Shown here: positions 1 to 6,614 of the stretch, in pieces
How positions within the stretch are numbered: the first letter of the stretch is position 1
Layout of the letters: each line of letters begins with the position of its first letter
Notes under the pieces: generated by a model
Told to the model about the DNA's origin: nothing
What the model saw: the letters and a program-made list of their open reading frames with translations, nothing else
Database searches by the model: none
From: Candidatus Falkowbacteria bacterium CG10_big_fil_rev_8_21_14_0_10_44_15
GTDB taxonomy: Bacteria > Patescibacteriota > Patescibacteriia > Patescibacteriales > XYC2-FULL-47-12
Direction of reading: 5' to 3'
Length of the DNA stretch: 19,174 bases
Assembly (NCBI GenBank): GCA_002773575.1
Contig: PFAT01000017.1
Span: 955 to 20,128, forward strand
Made by a program: the position numbers and the translations under genes

Positions 1-42
1 TTCCAAGCCACCACGTACGCGAAGCGTGCGACATCATTTGTT

Positions 43-70
43 TTGGAAATAGGTGCGAACTTGGTACAAT
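43..70 (+). promoter_or_regulatory. Probable sigma-70-type promoter of the tRNA-Thr locus
   Basis: A TTGGAA hexamer (43-48), a 16-base spacer and TACAAT (65-70) lie 17 bases before the first tRNA-Thr acceptor sequence at 88. This is a reasonable match to a -35/-10 pair. Transcription would start near 77 and could read through all the tRNA-like segments to the T-run after 385. Confidence 0.5.
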
Positions 71-87
71 AAATACACTACTATTTG

Positions 88-110
88 GCCGTTGTAGATC
101 AGCTGGTAGA
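88..110 (+). pseudogene. 5' half of an interrupted tRNA-Thr gene
   Basis: The segment reads as acceptor GCCGTTG (88-94), TA, then a D-arm with the GGTAGA end (97-110). It stops before the anticodon arm and runs into CCTGCCCGCC. Its acceptor is exactly complementary to CAACGGC at 376-382, which closes a tRNA-Thr 3' half about 230 bases downstream. The two halves look like one gene split in the anticodon arm. They could be a broken gene, an interrupted but functional gene, or an assembly chimera. Confidence 0.55.
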
Positions 111-130
111 CCTGCCCGCCAGTCGCTTAG

Positions 131-206
131 CGCGAGGTAGCTCACTTGGTAGAGCAACTCCATGGTAAGGAGTAGGTCAGCGGTTCAAATCCCGGTCTCG
201 GCTCCA
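131..206 (+). pseudogene. Chimeric or degenerate tRNA-Thr(GGT) copy
   Basis: The D-arm, anticodon arm (loop 162-168, anticodon GGT) and variable loop match the intact tRNA-Thr at 251 with a single difference between about 140 and 192. The ends do not fold. The T-stem AGCGG/CCCGG has three mismatches. The acceptor CGCGAGG/TCTCGGC loses its first two pairs. The 3' end, TCTCGGCTCCA, carries an encoded CCA that the intact copy lacks. The body therefore looks like tRNA-Thr joined to the 3' end of a different tRNA. Confidence 0.6.
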
Positions 207-213
207 GGCGCTT

Positions 214-240
214 GGCAGGCGGGGCAACTCCCCGCCTGCC
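214..240. repeat. GC-rich perfect hairpin (CCCCGCCTGCC type)
   Basis: GGCAGGCGGGG (214-224) and CCCCGCCTGCC (230-240) form a perfect 11-bp stem around a CAACT loop. The core CCCGCC/CCTGCC words recur at the breakpoints of the split tRNA (111-119 and 332-340) and in a hairpin after the PBP2 gene (17243-17259). This suggests a short genome-wide repeat. A transcription terminator is less likely because no T-run follows. Confidence 0.6.
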
Positions 241-250
241 TTCGCATCAT

Positions 251-323
251 GCCCGAATAGCTCAGTTGGTAGAGCAACTCCATGGTAAGGAGTAGGTCAG
301 CGGTTCAAATCCGCTTTCGGGCT
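251..323 (+). tRNA. tRNA-Thr (anticodon GGT), intact
   Basis: The complete cloverleaf can be read by eye. The acceptor GCCCGAA/TTCGGGC is perfectly paired (251-257 with 316-322). The D-stem is GCTC/GAGC. The anticodon stem is ACTCC/GGAGT around loop ATGGTAA, with GGT at 284-286. The T-stem is AGCGG/CCGCT with loop TTCAAAT, and the discriminator is T323. No CCA is encoded, since CAG follows, so it must be added after transcription. The tRNA reads the threonine codons ACC and ACU. It is the only intact tRNA among the four tRNA-like segments of the locus. Confidence 0.93.
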
Positions 324-340
324 CAGACATTGCGGGCAGG

Positions 341-383
341 CATGGTAAGGAGTAGGTCCGCGGTTCAAATCCGCGCAACGGCT
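341..383 (+). pseudogene. 3' half of an interrupted tRNA-Thr gene
   Basis: The segment begins at the anticodon loop (CATGGTAAGGAG), continues through the variable loop and a perfect T-arm CGCGG/CCGCG with loop TTCAAAT, and ends with acceptor CAACGGC (376-382) plus T. The acceptor pairs perfectly with GCCGTTG at 88-94. GCGGGCAGG (332-340) lies directly upstream. It is the inverted complement of CCTGCCCGC at 111-119, where the 5' half ends. A T6 run follows at 385-391. Confidence 0.6.
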
Positions 384-433
384 CATTTTTTATCTCTAAA
401 AAATTATTTTCAATTATAATACGTTGATGATAA

Positions 434-988
434 TTACTCCGCGCGCTTGCGCTTAACCGCCAAGCCGCCAATGATAATCAAGATAAAAGCGGTCAGCGCC
501 ATCATCGGAATGGTAATATATCCGAGCTGGAGGAAAAAATTCTGCGTGCAGGAAGCGGAATAACCTACCGTCGCGCAAGCGACAGCGGCCGTTGGCTGAA
601 GCGCTAATAAATAGTGGTAGGCGGCGATTGCCCCGCCTACAAACGCTAAACTAATGGCGTAATCGGCGATATGCTTTTCTTGTTTCCACCAAGCTATGCC
701 CCAAAGCAACACCTGCGGGTACATAAAAATGCGCTGATACCAGCAGAGCGTGCAGGGCGCAAAGCCGGCTACTTCCGAATAAAATAAACTGCCTAGGGTT
801 GCGATCAGCGCGATAATAAAAGCGAATTTAATTCCCTGCCGGCTGAAAAAATTTAGCCCACGATTGATGTTGCCGCTACTAAAACCCCGCCGCCCTATTA
901 ACCAGACAAGCCAAAGTATTATAAATATGTCGCCCAAGAGCGTTAAATAAGAAAGAGCTAAAGTAACTGCCGGCGTAAGTTGAGACAT
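434..988 (-). CDS. dsbB: Disulfide bond formation protein, DsbB/BdbC family
   Basis: This integral membrane oxidoreductase would pass electrons from a DsbA-like thiol oxidase to quinone, making disulfides in exported proteins. The product is 184 residues. The first extracytoplasmic loop carries the family signature PCTLCWYQRIFMYP with the redox pair C79/C82. A second pair, C138 and C147, lies in the later loop. Hydrophobic segments fall near residues 5-31, 53-72, 88-100, 108-130 and 157-177, one more than four-helix DsbB. The start at 988 is preferred because an upstream in-frame ATG at 1054 lies inside the -35 element of a good promoter. No Shine-Dalgarno is visible. No DsbA partner is present in the window. 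The gene is convergent with the tRNA locus. Confidence 0.92.
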   Translation of the reverse strand: MSQLTPAVTLALSYLTLLGDIFIILWLVWLIGRRGFSSGNINRGLNFFSRQGIKFAFIIALIATLGSLFYSEVAGFAPCTLCWYQRIFMYPQVLLWGIAWWKQEKHIADYAISLAFVGGAIAAYHYLLALQPTAAVACATVGYSASCTQNFFLQLGYITIPMMALTAFILIIIGGLAVKRKRAE

Positions 989-1024
989 AGTTTCAATAAC
1001 ATTAAATAAAATTATCCTACCTTC

Positions 1025-1054
1025 ATAATAGCATACTTGGTTTATTTTGCTCAA
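1025..1054 (-). promoter_or_regulatory. Promoter of the dsbB-like gene (extended -10)
   Basis: On the minus strand TTGAGC (1049-1054), an 18-base spacer and TATTAT (1025-1030) form a -35/-10 pair. A TGC directly before TATTAT makes it an extended -10. The predicted transcript begins near 1018 and leaves a leader of about 30 bases before the ATG at 988. Confidence 0.65.
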
Positions 1055-1089
1055 GGTTGCATTTTAATTATTTTATTGTTAAAGTGGTG

Positions 1090-1118
1090 TTGCCCCTAAA
1101 AATTAAAGTTGGGGGCAA
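1090..1118 (+). promoter_or_regulatory. Possible leader hairpin upstream of pyrD
   Basis: TTGCCCC (1090-1096) and GGGGCAA (1112-1118) form a 7-bp perfect stem with a 15-base loop in the 141-base gap before pyrD. No T-run follows, so it is a weak terminator candidate. It could be a leader structure or a terminator remnant. Two tandem AGCATTAGT copies follow at 1138-1155. I could not place the pyrD promoter with confidence. Confidence 0.3.
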
Positions 1119-1195
1119 ATCATTGATCTTTAAAAATAGCATTAGTAGCATTAGTATACATCATAAAATAACCCATAGAAAGTTGAGAAAAAAAG

Positions 1196-2320
1196 ATGAA
1201 GACGAGACTGATTGAAGGCATTGACTTTGGCCCGATTTGGGGCGCATCAGGCGTGCAGGGATTTTTTGGGGAGGGCTACTGGTTTCACAAACCTTTTATG
1301 AAACTGGGTTTGCTTTCATTTGACGGCATGACGTTTGTCGCCAAAACAACAACGCTGAACTTTCGCAAAGGCAACATGCCGCTGCGCTTCATGCGCGGCT
1401 TACGGTTAAACAATGACGGAACGCTCGCCGATGGACAGCACATTGTGATACGCACGCCGCGAGATGTCATGCCGCAGCAGCGGCTTCCGGACTGCGTCTA
1501 CTGCGACGCAAAAAATGAAGTGGCCATAAACGCGGTTGGACTTTCCGGTCCAGGCGCTGGTTCGCTGCTGGATACGGGATTTTGGCAGGAACGAACGGAA
1601 CCATTCTGGCTGTCTTTTATGTCAGTTGCGCCGACCGCAAAACAACGCTTTGAAGAACTTCAGGCGTTTGTTGATATGTTCAACGCTTTCCTGCACGGTC
1701 TTCAGTTTGCAACGCACGCGGCCAAAACACCGCAGTCACCCGGGGTGGCCAGCATTAGTCAGGTTAAAAAATTTCAAGCGCCCGTTGGATTACAAATTAA
1801 CTTTTCTTGCCCCAATGTGGGGCTCAATCCAACGGAATTAATAGATGAAATTCACCAAGCGCTTGCCTGCGCCGCCGCGCTAGGCATTCCGTTGGCGCCA
1901 AAAATCAATCTCTTGACGCCGCCAGAGGTAGCCAAAAAAATCTGCGAGCACGCTAGCTGTGATGCACTTTGCGTTACCAACACCATTCCCTGGAAAGATG
2001 CCTGGCCAACACTGCAGTATGACATGGAAAAAATTGGCCTGAACAAATCACCGCTGGAAAAATACGGCGGCGGCGGCATTTCCGGCGCCTGCCTGCGCGG
2101 AAAACTCTTGTTTTGGCTTAGAGACGCGCGCCAAACCGGCATCACCAAACACATTAACGCCGGTGGCGGCATTACCCGCGCCGAGCATGTTGATGAATTT
2201 AAAAACCTCGCTGATTCAGTATCTACCGGGTCAGCGGGTATGTTCGCTTGCAAACGGCTTCAACCCGGGCGAGTACAGGACATTATCAGAAGAGCGCATA
2301 AAATTTTTGGGAATGAGTGA
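1196..2320 (+). CDS. pyrD: Dihydroorotate dehydrogenase, class 1-like
   Basis: This flavoenzyme oxidises dihydroorotate to orotate in de novo pyrimidine synthesis. FMN and substrate motifs run in family order over 374 residues: AKTTT with K50, NAVGLSGPG (112-120), INFSCPN (201-207), PKINLL with K236, NTIPW (262-266), GGGGISG (291-297), NAGGGI (321-326) and STGSAG (343-348). The cysteine in SCPN (C205) sits where class 1 enzymes keep their catalytic base; class 2 enzymes have serine. The protein has no N-terminal membrane segment, so it should be soluble. It is about 60 residues longer than typical class 1A enzymes. No pyrK electron-transfer subunit is in the window, so the electron acceptor is unknown. 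It is followed after 74 bases by pyrC. The start has only a weak GAGA upstream. Confidence 0.93.
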   Translation: MKTRLIEGIDFGPIWGASGVQGFFGEGYWFHKPFMKLGLLSFDGMTFVAKTTTLNFRKGNMPLRFMRGLRLNNDGTLADGQHIVIRTPRDVMPQQRLPDCVYCDAKNEVAINAVGLSGPGAGSLLDTGFWQERTEPFWLSFMSVAPTAKQRFEELQAFVDMFNAFLHGLQFATHAAKTPQSPGVASISQVKKFQAPVGLQINFSCPNVGLNPTELIDEIHQALACAAALGIPLAPKINLLTPPEVAKKICEHASCDALCVTNTIPWKDAWPTLQYDMEKIGLNKSPLEKYGGGGISGACLRGKLLFWLRDARQTGITKHINAGGGITRAEHVDEFKNLADSVSTGSAGMFACKRLQPGRVQDIIRRAHKIFGNE

Positions 2321-2400
2321 ATTGGAAATTATAACAAGGATGGTATCAACAGTATTACTGAATTAAAAAATAAAAAATAGATGAAATGAGGTAAATGAAA

Positions 2401-3606
2401 ATGAAAGTAAAAGCAGACAGAATTACTCTGAAAAGATGGCATGACTACCACGCGCACTACCGGCAAGGTGAGTTGCTGAAATTTATGGTAAAAATGTTTA
2501 TGCAACAAGGTTTAGGAAGAGTTTTGGCCATGCCGAATACGGTCCCGCCTATTCTAACAGCGCCGGACGCTCTGCGGTATAAAGGTGAAATTGAAAAGGC
2601 GATTAGAATTACGCATGAAGAAACTGGGTGGCCAAAAATTGACCCGGTTATGACTATCCAAATCACGGAGCAAACGACACCCAGTGACATTGACGCCGCG
2701 GCAGCCGAAGGTATCCGATTTGCGAAAATTTACCCCAAGAATATGACGACCAATTCAGGAAATGGCGTAGAGGCATACATGAAATTGTATCCGGTCATGG
2801 AGCGTGTGGAAAAGTATAACATGATTGTCCTCTTTCACGGTGAATCTCCTAATCCTCAAGTTGAAGGCTTAAAAAAAGAATTGTTTTTCTTAGAAACATT
2901 CCGCGATTTTGTTTTAGCATTTCCTGGCACGCGTTTTGTTCTGGAACACATAACAACGGAAGCGGCTGTTTGGTGCATTGCGATTCTGCCTAAAAATGCC
3001 GCGGCAACCATAACGCCGCACCACCTGCGGCTGACACTTGACAATGTTATTGGTTATAATGCCGCTTCGGGCTACAAATTAAGACCGCATAACTTTTGTA
3101 AACCGATTGCGAAAACAGAAGACGATGCGCGAGCATTAGTAATGGCTGCTGTAGCTAATCAGCCACTGTCTTTAAATTATCCAGTTGGCCAAGACCCTCG
3201 GTCATTATGTATATTGAAGCCCTTTAATCCTAATGATACACAATTCACCTCTGAGGTTGCTACGGAAACAAACAACAAGTTCTTTTGCGGCACAGACACC
3301 GCACCGCACCGAAGAGAAACCAAGGAATGCGACGGCGGTTGTGCTGGCATATTCAATACGCCAGTCGCGCTTGCTTCCATTGTTGAAATTTTTGAGCAGC
3401 AAAACGCGTTGGATCAATTAGAGCCATTTCTTTCAACGCGTGGATCAGATTTCTACGGCTTTGAACAAAGTCCAGATGAAATATCAATAATTAAACAAGA
3501 ATGGAAAGTGCCGGACAACTATCCAGTGCCAGGTATTGATAGCGTTATCGTCCCTTTTATGGCTGGGAGTGCGTTTCAATGGCAACTAGAAACCACTACT
3601 CCATAA
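2401..3606 (+). CDS. pyrC: Dihydroorotase, E. coli PyrC type
   Basis: This zinc amidohydrolase cyclises carbamoyl-aspartate to dihydroorotate, the step just before PyrD. The residues that bind the two metals are visible: H17 and H19 in DYHAHYR, K109 in AKIYPKN (the lysine that becomes carboxylated), H146 in LFHGES, H183 in LEHITT, and D299 in GTDTAPH. KECDGGCAGIFNTP is also typical of the family. At 401 residues it is about 50 longer than E. coli PyrC, mainly through extra sequence around residues 250-290. Start 2401 is chosen because GAGG at 2388-2391 gives 9-base spacing. The in-frame ATG at 2395 would leave only 3 bases. It is probably co-transcribed with pyrD and ends at a terminator. Confidence 0.94.
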   Translation: MKVKADRITLKRWHDYHAHYRQGELLKFMVKMFMQQGLGRVLAMPNTVPPILTAPDALRYKGEIEKAIRITHEETGWPKIDPVMTIQITEQTTPSDIDAAAAEGIRFAKIYPKNMTTNSGNGVEAYMKLYPVMERVEKYNMIVLFHGESPNPQVEGLKKELFFLETFRDFVLAFPGTRFVLEHITTEAAVWCIAILPKNAAATITPHHLRLTLDNVIGYNAASGYKLRPHNFCKPIAKTEDDARALVMAAVANQPLSLNYPVGQDPRSLCILKPFNPNDTQFTSEVATETNNKFFCGTDTAPHRRETKECDGGCAGIFNTPVALASIVEIFEQQNALDQLEPFLSTRGSDFYGFEQSPDEISIIKQEWKVPDNYPVPGIDSVIVPFMAGSAFQWQLETTTP

Positions 3607-3633
3607 AAAACTTGCTTATAGTTATTACATTTC

Positions 3634-3670
3634 AAAAGCAGGAGATATTATTACTTCCCTGCTTTTTTTT
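3634..3670 (+). terminator. Rho-independent terminator after pyrD-pyrC
   Basis: AAAAGCAGG (3634-3642) and CCTGCTTTT (3658-3666) form a perfect 9-bp stem with a 15-base loop. The stem runs into a T8 tract. It closes the pyrimidine operon 28 bases after the pyrC stop and separates it from dnaB. Confidence 0.88.
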
Positions 3671-3715
3671 CTTCTCTCTTTTATATTTTGTGCAAAACCT
3701 GTTGCTAAATCCAGC

Positions 3716-3744
3716 TTGCTTTTTGCTACGGCTCTCTATACAAT
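3716..3744 (+). promoter_or_regulatory. Promoter of dnaB, probably giving a leaderless mRNA
   Basis: TTGCTT (3716-3721), a 17-base spacer and TACAAT (3739-3744) form a good -35/-10 pair. Only six bases separate the -10 from the dnaB ATG at 3751. Transcription should start at or next to the start codon, leaving no room for a Shine-Dalgarno. Confidence 0.65.
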
Positions 3745-3750
3745 AAAACC

Positions 3751-5145
3751 ATGCCCGAAACCAACGAAATAATCTCCAAACTCCCTCCTCAAAACCTGGA
3801 AGCCGAAATCGCGCTGCTGGGCGCTTTGATGATTGATAAAGATGCCATTATCAAGGTGGCCGACATCATCAACGAGGAAGACTTTTATAAAGAGGCCCAC
3901 GGCAAAATTTACGCGGCCATGCGCGAATTGTTCGCGCGCAACGAGCCGATTGATATTTTAAGCTTGTCTAACCGCTTGGAAGAAAAAAAGCAGCTGGAAA
4001 TCGTTGGCGGCCGTTCCTATTTGGCAAAATTATCCGCCTCCGTCGCCACCGCCTCCCATGTGGTAAATTACGCCAACATCATACAGCGCAAAGCGACTTT
4101 GCGGCGGCTGCTGCATGTCGCCGCGGAAATTTCCGAAGACTCTTTTCAGGAAGAAGACAACGTTGACGATATCTTGGACAAAGCCGAGCAAAAATTATTT
4201 AACGTTTCGCAAAGATATTTGCGCAATGTCTTTTTGCCGATTGACACTTTATTGGCCGAAGCCTTTGAACGGATTGACGAATTGCATAAGCAAAGCGGCA
4301 AACTGCGCGGCATTCCGACCGGATTTCCCAGCTTAGACAATTTGCTCGCCGGCCTGCAGAAGTCGGACTTGATTGTTTTAGCGGCCCGGCCGAGCGTAGG
4401 CAAAACGAGCTTGGCGCTGGATATGGCGCGGCAAGTGGCGACTAAATCCAAAGTGCCGGTGGGAATTTTCAGCTTAGAAATGAGCAAAGAGCAGCTCGTA
4501 GACCGGATGCTTTGCGCTGAAGCCGGCGTGGGGTTATGGAAAATGCGCACCGGCAAACTCTCGGACCGCGCCGAAGACGATGATTTTTCCCGCATTGGGC
4601 ACGCGATGGGAACCTTGTCCGAAGCGCCGATTTTTATTGACGATTCCGCCAGCTTAAACATTATGGAAATAAAAACTAAAGTGCGCCGCTTGCAGCTGGA
4701 AAGGGGGCTGGGGCTGGTGGTGGTGGATTACCTGCAACTGATGGAAGGCCGCGGCAAGTACCAAGACAACCGCGTGCAGGAAGTATCCGAAATTACTCGC
4801 GCCCTAAAAATCATTGCCCGCGAATTAAATATTCCGGTGATGGCGCTCTCGCAACTTTCGCGCGTCGTGGAACAGAGCCGGCCGGCCATCCCGAAATTAT
4901 CGCACCTGCGCGAATCCGGCTCGATTGAACAGGATGCCGATGTGGTAATGTTCATTTACCGTAAAGCTTCCGATAGAAACTACCGGGAAGAAGACATCCC
5001 CGAGCAGGAGCGGCATATCGCCGAAATCCACATTGCCAAACACCGCAACGGCCCGACCGGCGCCGTGAAATTATTCTTTGATGAAAATACGGTTAGTTTC
5101 AAAAATTTGGAGAAAGATAAATTGGAAGCGCCGCCTCAATTTTAG
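3751..5145 (+). CDS. dnaB: Replicative DNA helicase DnaB
   Basis: This hexameric ATP-driven helicase unwinds DNA at the replication fork. The 464-residue product has the N-terminal DnaB domain (about 10-115) and the RecA-like motor (about 180-450). Walker A is ARPSVGKTS (212-220, K218). SLEM (241-244) carries the catalytic glutamate E243. Walker B is VVVDYLQL with D326. LSQLSR is at 366-371. KHRNGPTG (430-437) carries the presumed arginine finger R432. The length is normal and there is no intein. It is the first gene of a plus-strand operon with ybaB, a nucleotidyltransferase and recR. The start codon abuts the predicted transcription start. Confidence 0.98.
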   Translation: MPETNEIISKLPPQNLEAEIALLGALMIDKDAIIKVADIINEEDFYKEAHGKIYAAMRELFARNEPIDILSLSNRLEEKKQLEIVGGRSYLAKLSASVATASHVVNYANIIQRKATLRRLLHVAAEISEDSFQEEDNVDDILDKAEQKLFNVSQRYLRNVFLPIDTLLAEAFERIDELHKQSGKLRGIPTGFPSLDNLLAGLQKSDLIVLAARPSVGKTSLALDMARQVATKSKVPVGIFSLEMSKEQLVDRMLCAEAGVGLWKMRTGKLSDRAEDDDFSRIGHAMGTLSEAPIFIDDSASLNIMEIKTKVRRLQLERGLGLVVVDYLQLMEGRGKYQDNRVQEVSEITRALKIIARELNIPVMALSQLSRVVEQSRPAIPKLSHLRESGSIEQDADVVMFIYRKASDRNYREEDIPEQERHIAEIHIAKHRNGPTGAVKLFFDENTVSFKNLEKDKLEAPPQF

Positions 5146-5151
5146 GATTAT

Positions 5152-5224
5152 GTCATTCCCGCAAAAGCGGGAATCCCATATTTTTACAAATTAACTAATA
5201 GATTCCCGCTTTCGCGGGAATGAC
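5152..5224. repeat. Paired inverted hairpin element, copy 1 (dnaB-ybaB)
   Basis: Two 24-base arms, 5152-5175 and 5201-5224, are inverted copies of each other. Each arm is itself a hairpin with an 8-bp stem ATTCCCGC/GCGGGAAT. The left arm has an AAAA loop in place of GAAA. The spacer is unlike those of the other two copies. The element starts 6 bases after the dnaB stop and ends 8 bases before the ybaB ATG, so it fills the whole intercistronic gap. It may act in RNA processing or stability, or be a small mobile repeat. Confidence 0.92.
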
Positions 5225-5232
5225 AAAAAAAT

Positions 5233-5508
5233 ATGTTTTCCAAATTAAAACAAATCCGCGACCTGCGTTCGCGCGCCAAACAAATGCAGAACCTTCTTTC
5301 CGGAGAATCGGCGACGGCGGAACGCAGCGGCATTAAAATAACTATGGACGGGAATATGAATGTTACCGCTTTAACTATTGCCGAAGGCGTGCCCCGAGAA
5401 ACTTTGGAACGAGAACTGCCGCGCGTTATTAACGAAGTGATTAAAGACATCCAGCGCATTATGGCGCGCAAGATGCAGGAGGCGGGTGGAATCCCCGGAT
5501 TCAATTAA
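5233..5508 (+). CDS. ybaB: YbaB/EbfC nucleoid-associated protein
   Basis: The 91-residue product matches the YbaB/EbfC family, small dimeric DNA-binding proteins commonly encoded next to recR. The N-terminal helix is basic (KLKQIRDLRSRAKQMQ), a beta region follows with the family-like GIKITMDGNMNVTALTI (residues 33-49), and the C-terminal helix ends in the family-typical GGIPGF. The ATG lies 8 bases after a paired hairpin repeat, with only A/T-rich sequence between and no Shine-Dalgarno. It is probably translated from the dnaB transcript. The dnaX gene that often precedes ybaB-recR is absent here, and dnaB takes that place. Confidence 0.92.
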   Translation: MFSKLKQIRDLRSRAKQMQNLLSGESATAERSGIKITMDGNMNVTALTIAEGVPRETLERELPRVINEVIKDIQRIMARKMQEAGGIPGFN

Positions 5509-5531
5509 AAATTATCAACTACGAATTACGT

Positions 5532-5915
5532 ATGAAAGTTATGGTTTTCGGAACATTTGACGGCCTGCATCAGGGACATTTGTCGTATCTTAAGCAAGCG
5601 CGGAAATACGGGGATTACCTGATAGCCGTAGTCGCTTTAGATAAAAATGTTTTAAAGTTTAAAGGGCGCTTGCCCAAATTCTCCCAAACGGAACGGCTAA
5701 AAAAATTACGGGCGTGCGGCTTAGTTGATAACGCAATTCTCGGCAATAAAAATATTTATAAAGTTTTTAAACAATACCGCCCTGACGTCGCCTGCCTTGG
5801 CTATGACCAACAAGCGGACGCTAAAAAACTGCGGACGCTTTTCCCCAAAATGAAAATTATTAGACTAAAAGCTTATCAGCCGGAAATTTATAAATCATCA
5901 CTGATAAACGCCTAA
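5532..5915 (+). CDS. Cytidylyltransferase-like nucleotidyltransferase (FAD synthetase or GCT type)
   Basis: The 127-residue protein is a single nucleotidyltransferase domain of the HxGH superfamily. GTFDGLHQGHLSYLKQA (residues 7-23) carries the nucleotide-binding HxGH motif. LGYDQQ (about 95-100) and YKSSLIN near the end fit the archaeal RibL / glycerol-3-phosphate cytidylyltransferase branch. The likely reaction is transfer of AMP or CMP to a small phosphorylated alcohol such as FMN or glycerol phosphate. The substrate cannot be decided from sequence alone. It lies 23 bases after ybaB and ahead of recR, with no Shine-Dalgarno, and is probably in the same operon for expression and not for function. 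Confidence 0.85.
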   Translation: MKVMVFGTFDGLHQGHLSYLKQARKYGDYLIAVVALDKNVLKFKGRLPKFSQTERLKKLRACGLVDNAILGNKNIYKVFKQYRPDVACLGYDQQADAKKLRTLFPKMKIIRLKAYQPEIYKSSLINA

Positions 5916-5923
5916 CATAAACT

Positions 5924-6001
5924 GTCATTCCCGCGAAAGCGGGAATCTCGCCAATAATCGCTAAGTATAATCAATGGGATTCCCGCTTTCGCGGGAATGA
6001 C
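5924..6001. repeat. Paired inverted hairpin element, copy 2 (before recR)
   Basis: The arms at 5924-5947 and 5978-6001 are exact inverted copies of one another and match copy 3 base for base. The left arm folds with a GAAA tetraloop, a stable RNA loop. The 30-base spacer is unrelated to those of the other copies. The element starts 8 bases after the preceding stop and ends 11 bases before the recR ATG. Confidence 0.95.
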
Positions 6002-6012
6002 AAACAGAACAC

Positions 6013-6600
6013 ATGGACTTGCCTTCTTCAATTAAAAATTTAATTGACGCTTTTTCCCAACTTCCCACGGTCGGCCGCAAAACAGCCGAGCGTTTCGTTT
6101 TTTATTTATTACAACAAGACCAAAAGACGCTAGATGATTTTTCCCTAGCGGTAAAAAACGTTAAGCAAAAAATAACTAAATGCGAGGTTTGCGGCTGCGT
6201 CAGTGAAGCCAGCCCCTGCCCTATTTGCGCGAATGGCCGGCGCGATTCAACTACCGTCTGCGTTGTCAGTAATACGCGCGATTTAATAACAATAGAAAAT
6301 ACCGCCGCTTACCAAGGGCGTTACCATGTCTTGGGCGGATTAATTGATTCAATCAAAGGTATTACTCCCGAACAATTAAACATTAAAGGATTAACCCAGC
6401 GCTTGCCGGGTAAAGTGCGGGAAATAATTTTAGCCCTCTCCCCCACTTTTGAAGGAGAAACCACTGCCTTATATTTAACTAAGTTTCTGAAAAATTATAA
6501 TATAAAAATCACGCGCCTGGCGCGCGGTTTGCCGAGCGGCGCTGACCTGCAATACGCCGATGAAATCACTATCAAAAACGCTTTAGAAAATAGGAAATGA
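6013..6600 (+). CDS. recR: Recombination mediator protein RecR
   Basis: RecR works with RecO (and RecF) to load RecA at single-strand gaps. The 195-residue protein has the N-terminal helix-hairpin-helix (LPTVGRKTAERF, about 17-28), a four-cysteine zinc site (C57, C60, C69, C72), a Toprim domain (about 80-175) containing GRYHVLGGLID, and the Walker-like C-terminal region ending GADLQYADEITIKNAL. The acidic residue usual at the start of the Toprim fold (VVE) is replaced by serine (VCVVSNTRD, S86). RecR is not a nuclease or topoisomerase, so this need not be harmful. The stop overlaps an ATG by ATGA, but the next gene probably starts further on. Confidence 0.96.
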   Translation: MDLPSSIKNLIDAFSQLPTVGRKTAERFVFYLLQQDQKTLDDFSLAVKNVKQKITKCEVCGCVSEASPCPICANGRRDSTTVCVVSNTRDLITIENTAAYQGRYHVLGGLIDSIKGITPEQLNIKGLTQRLPGKVREIILALSPTFEGETTALYLTKFLKNYNIKITRLARGLPSGADLQYADEITIKNALENRK

Positions 6601-6614
6601 AAAGGAGAAAAGCG

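Noticed and set aside
1..30. Possible 3' end of a tRNA (bases ending CCACCA at 8-13) and a small hairpin at 14-30
   Set aside because: Only about 13 bases are available and no T-arm can be seen within the window, so it cannot be supported.
262..471. Minus-strand open frame of 69 residues over the tRNA locus
   Set aside because: It is antisense to the tRNA copies and shows the same tRNA-derived peptide repeat twice. It is not a gene.
989..1054. Longer N-terminus of the DsbB-like protein from 1054
   Set aside because: The ATG overlaps the -35 of a good extended -10 promoter, and the predicted transcript starts downstream of it.
1090..1118. PyrR-type attenuator or a riboswitch upstream of pyrD
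   Set aside because: Only a single short stem without T-run or an antiterminator alternative is visible, so it was kept as an unspecific hairpin.
1852..2253. 133-residue open frame antisense to pyrD
   Set aside because: It is a shadow of a clearly coding frame, with no family features or ribosome site.
4146..4661. 171-residue open frame antisense to dnaB
   Set aside because: It mirrors the DnaB coding frame in serine-rich nonsense and has no recognisable domain.
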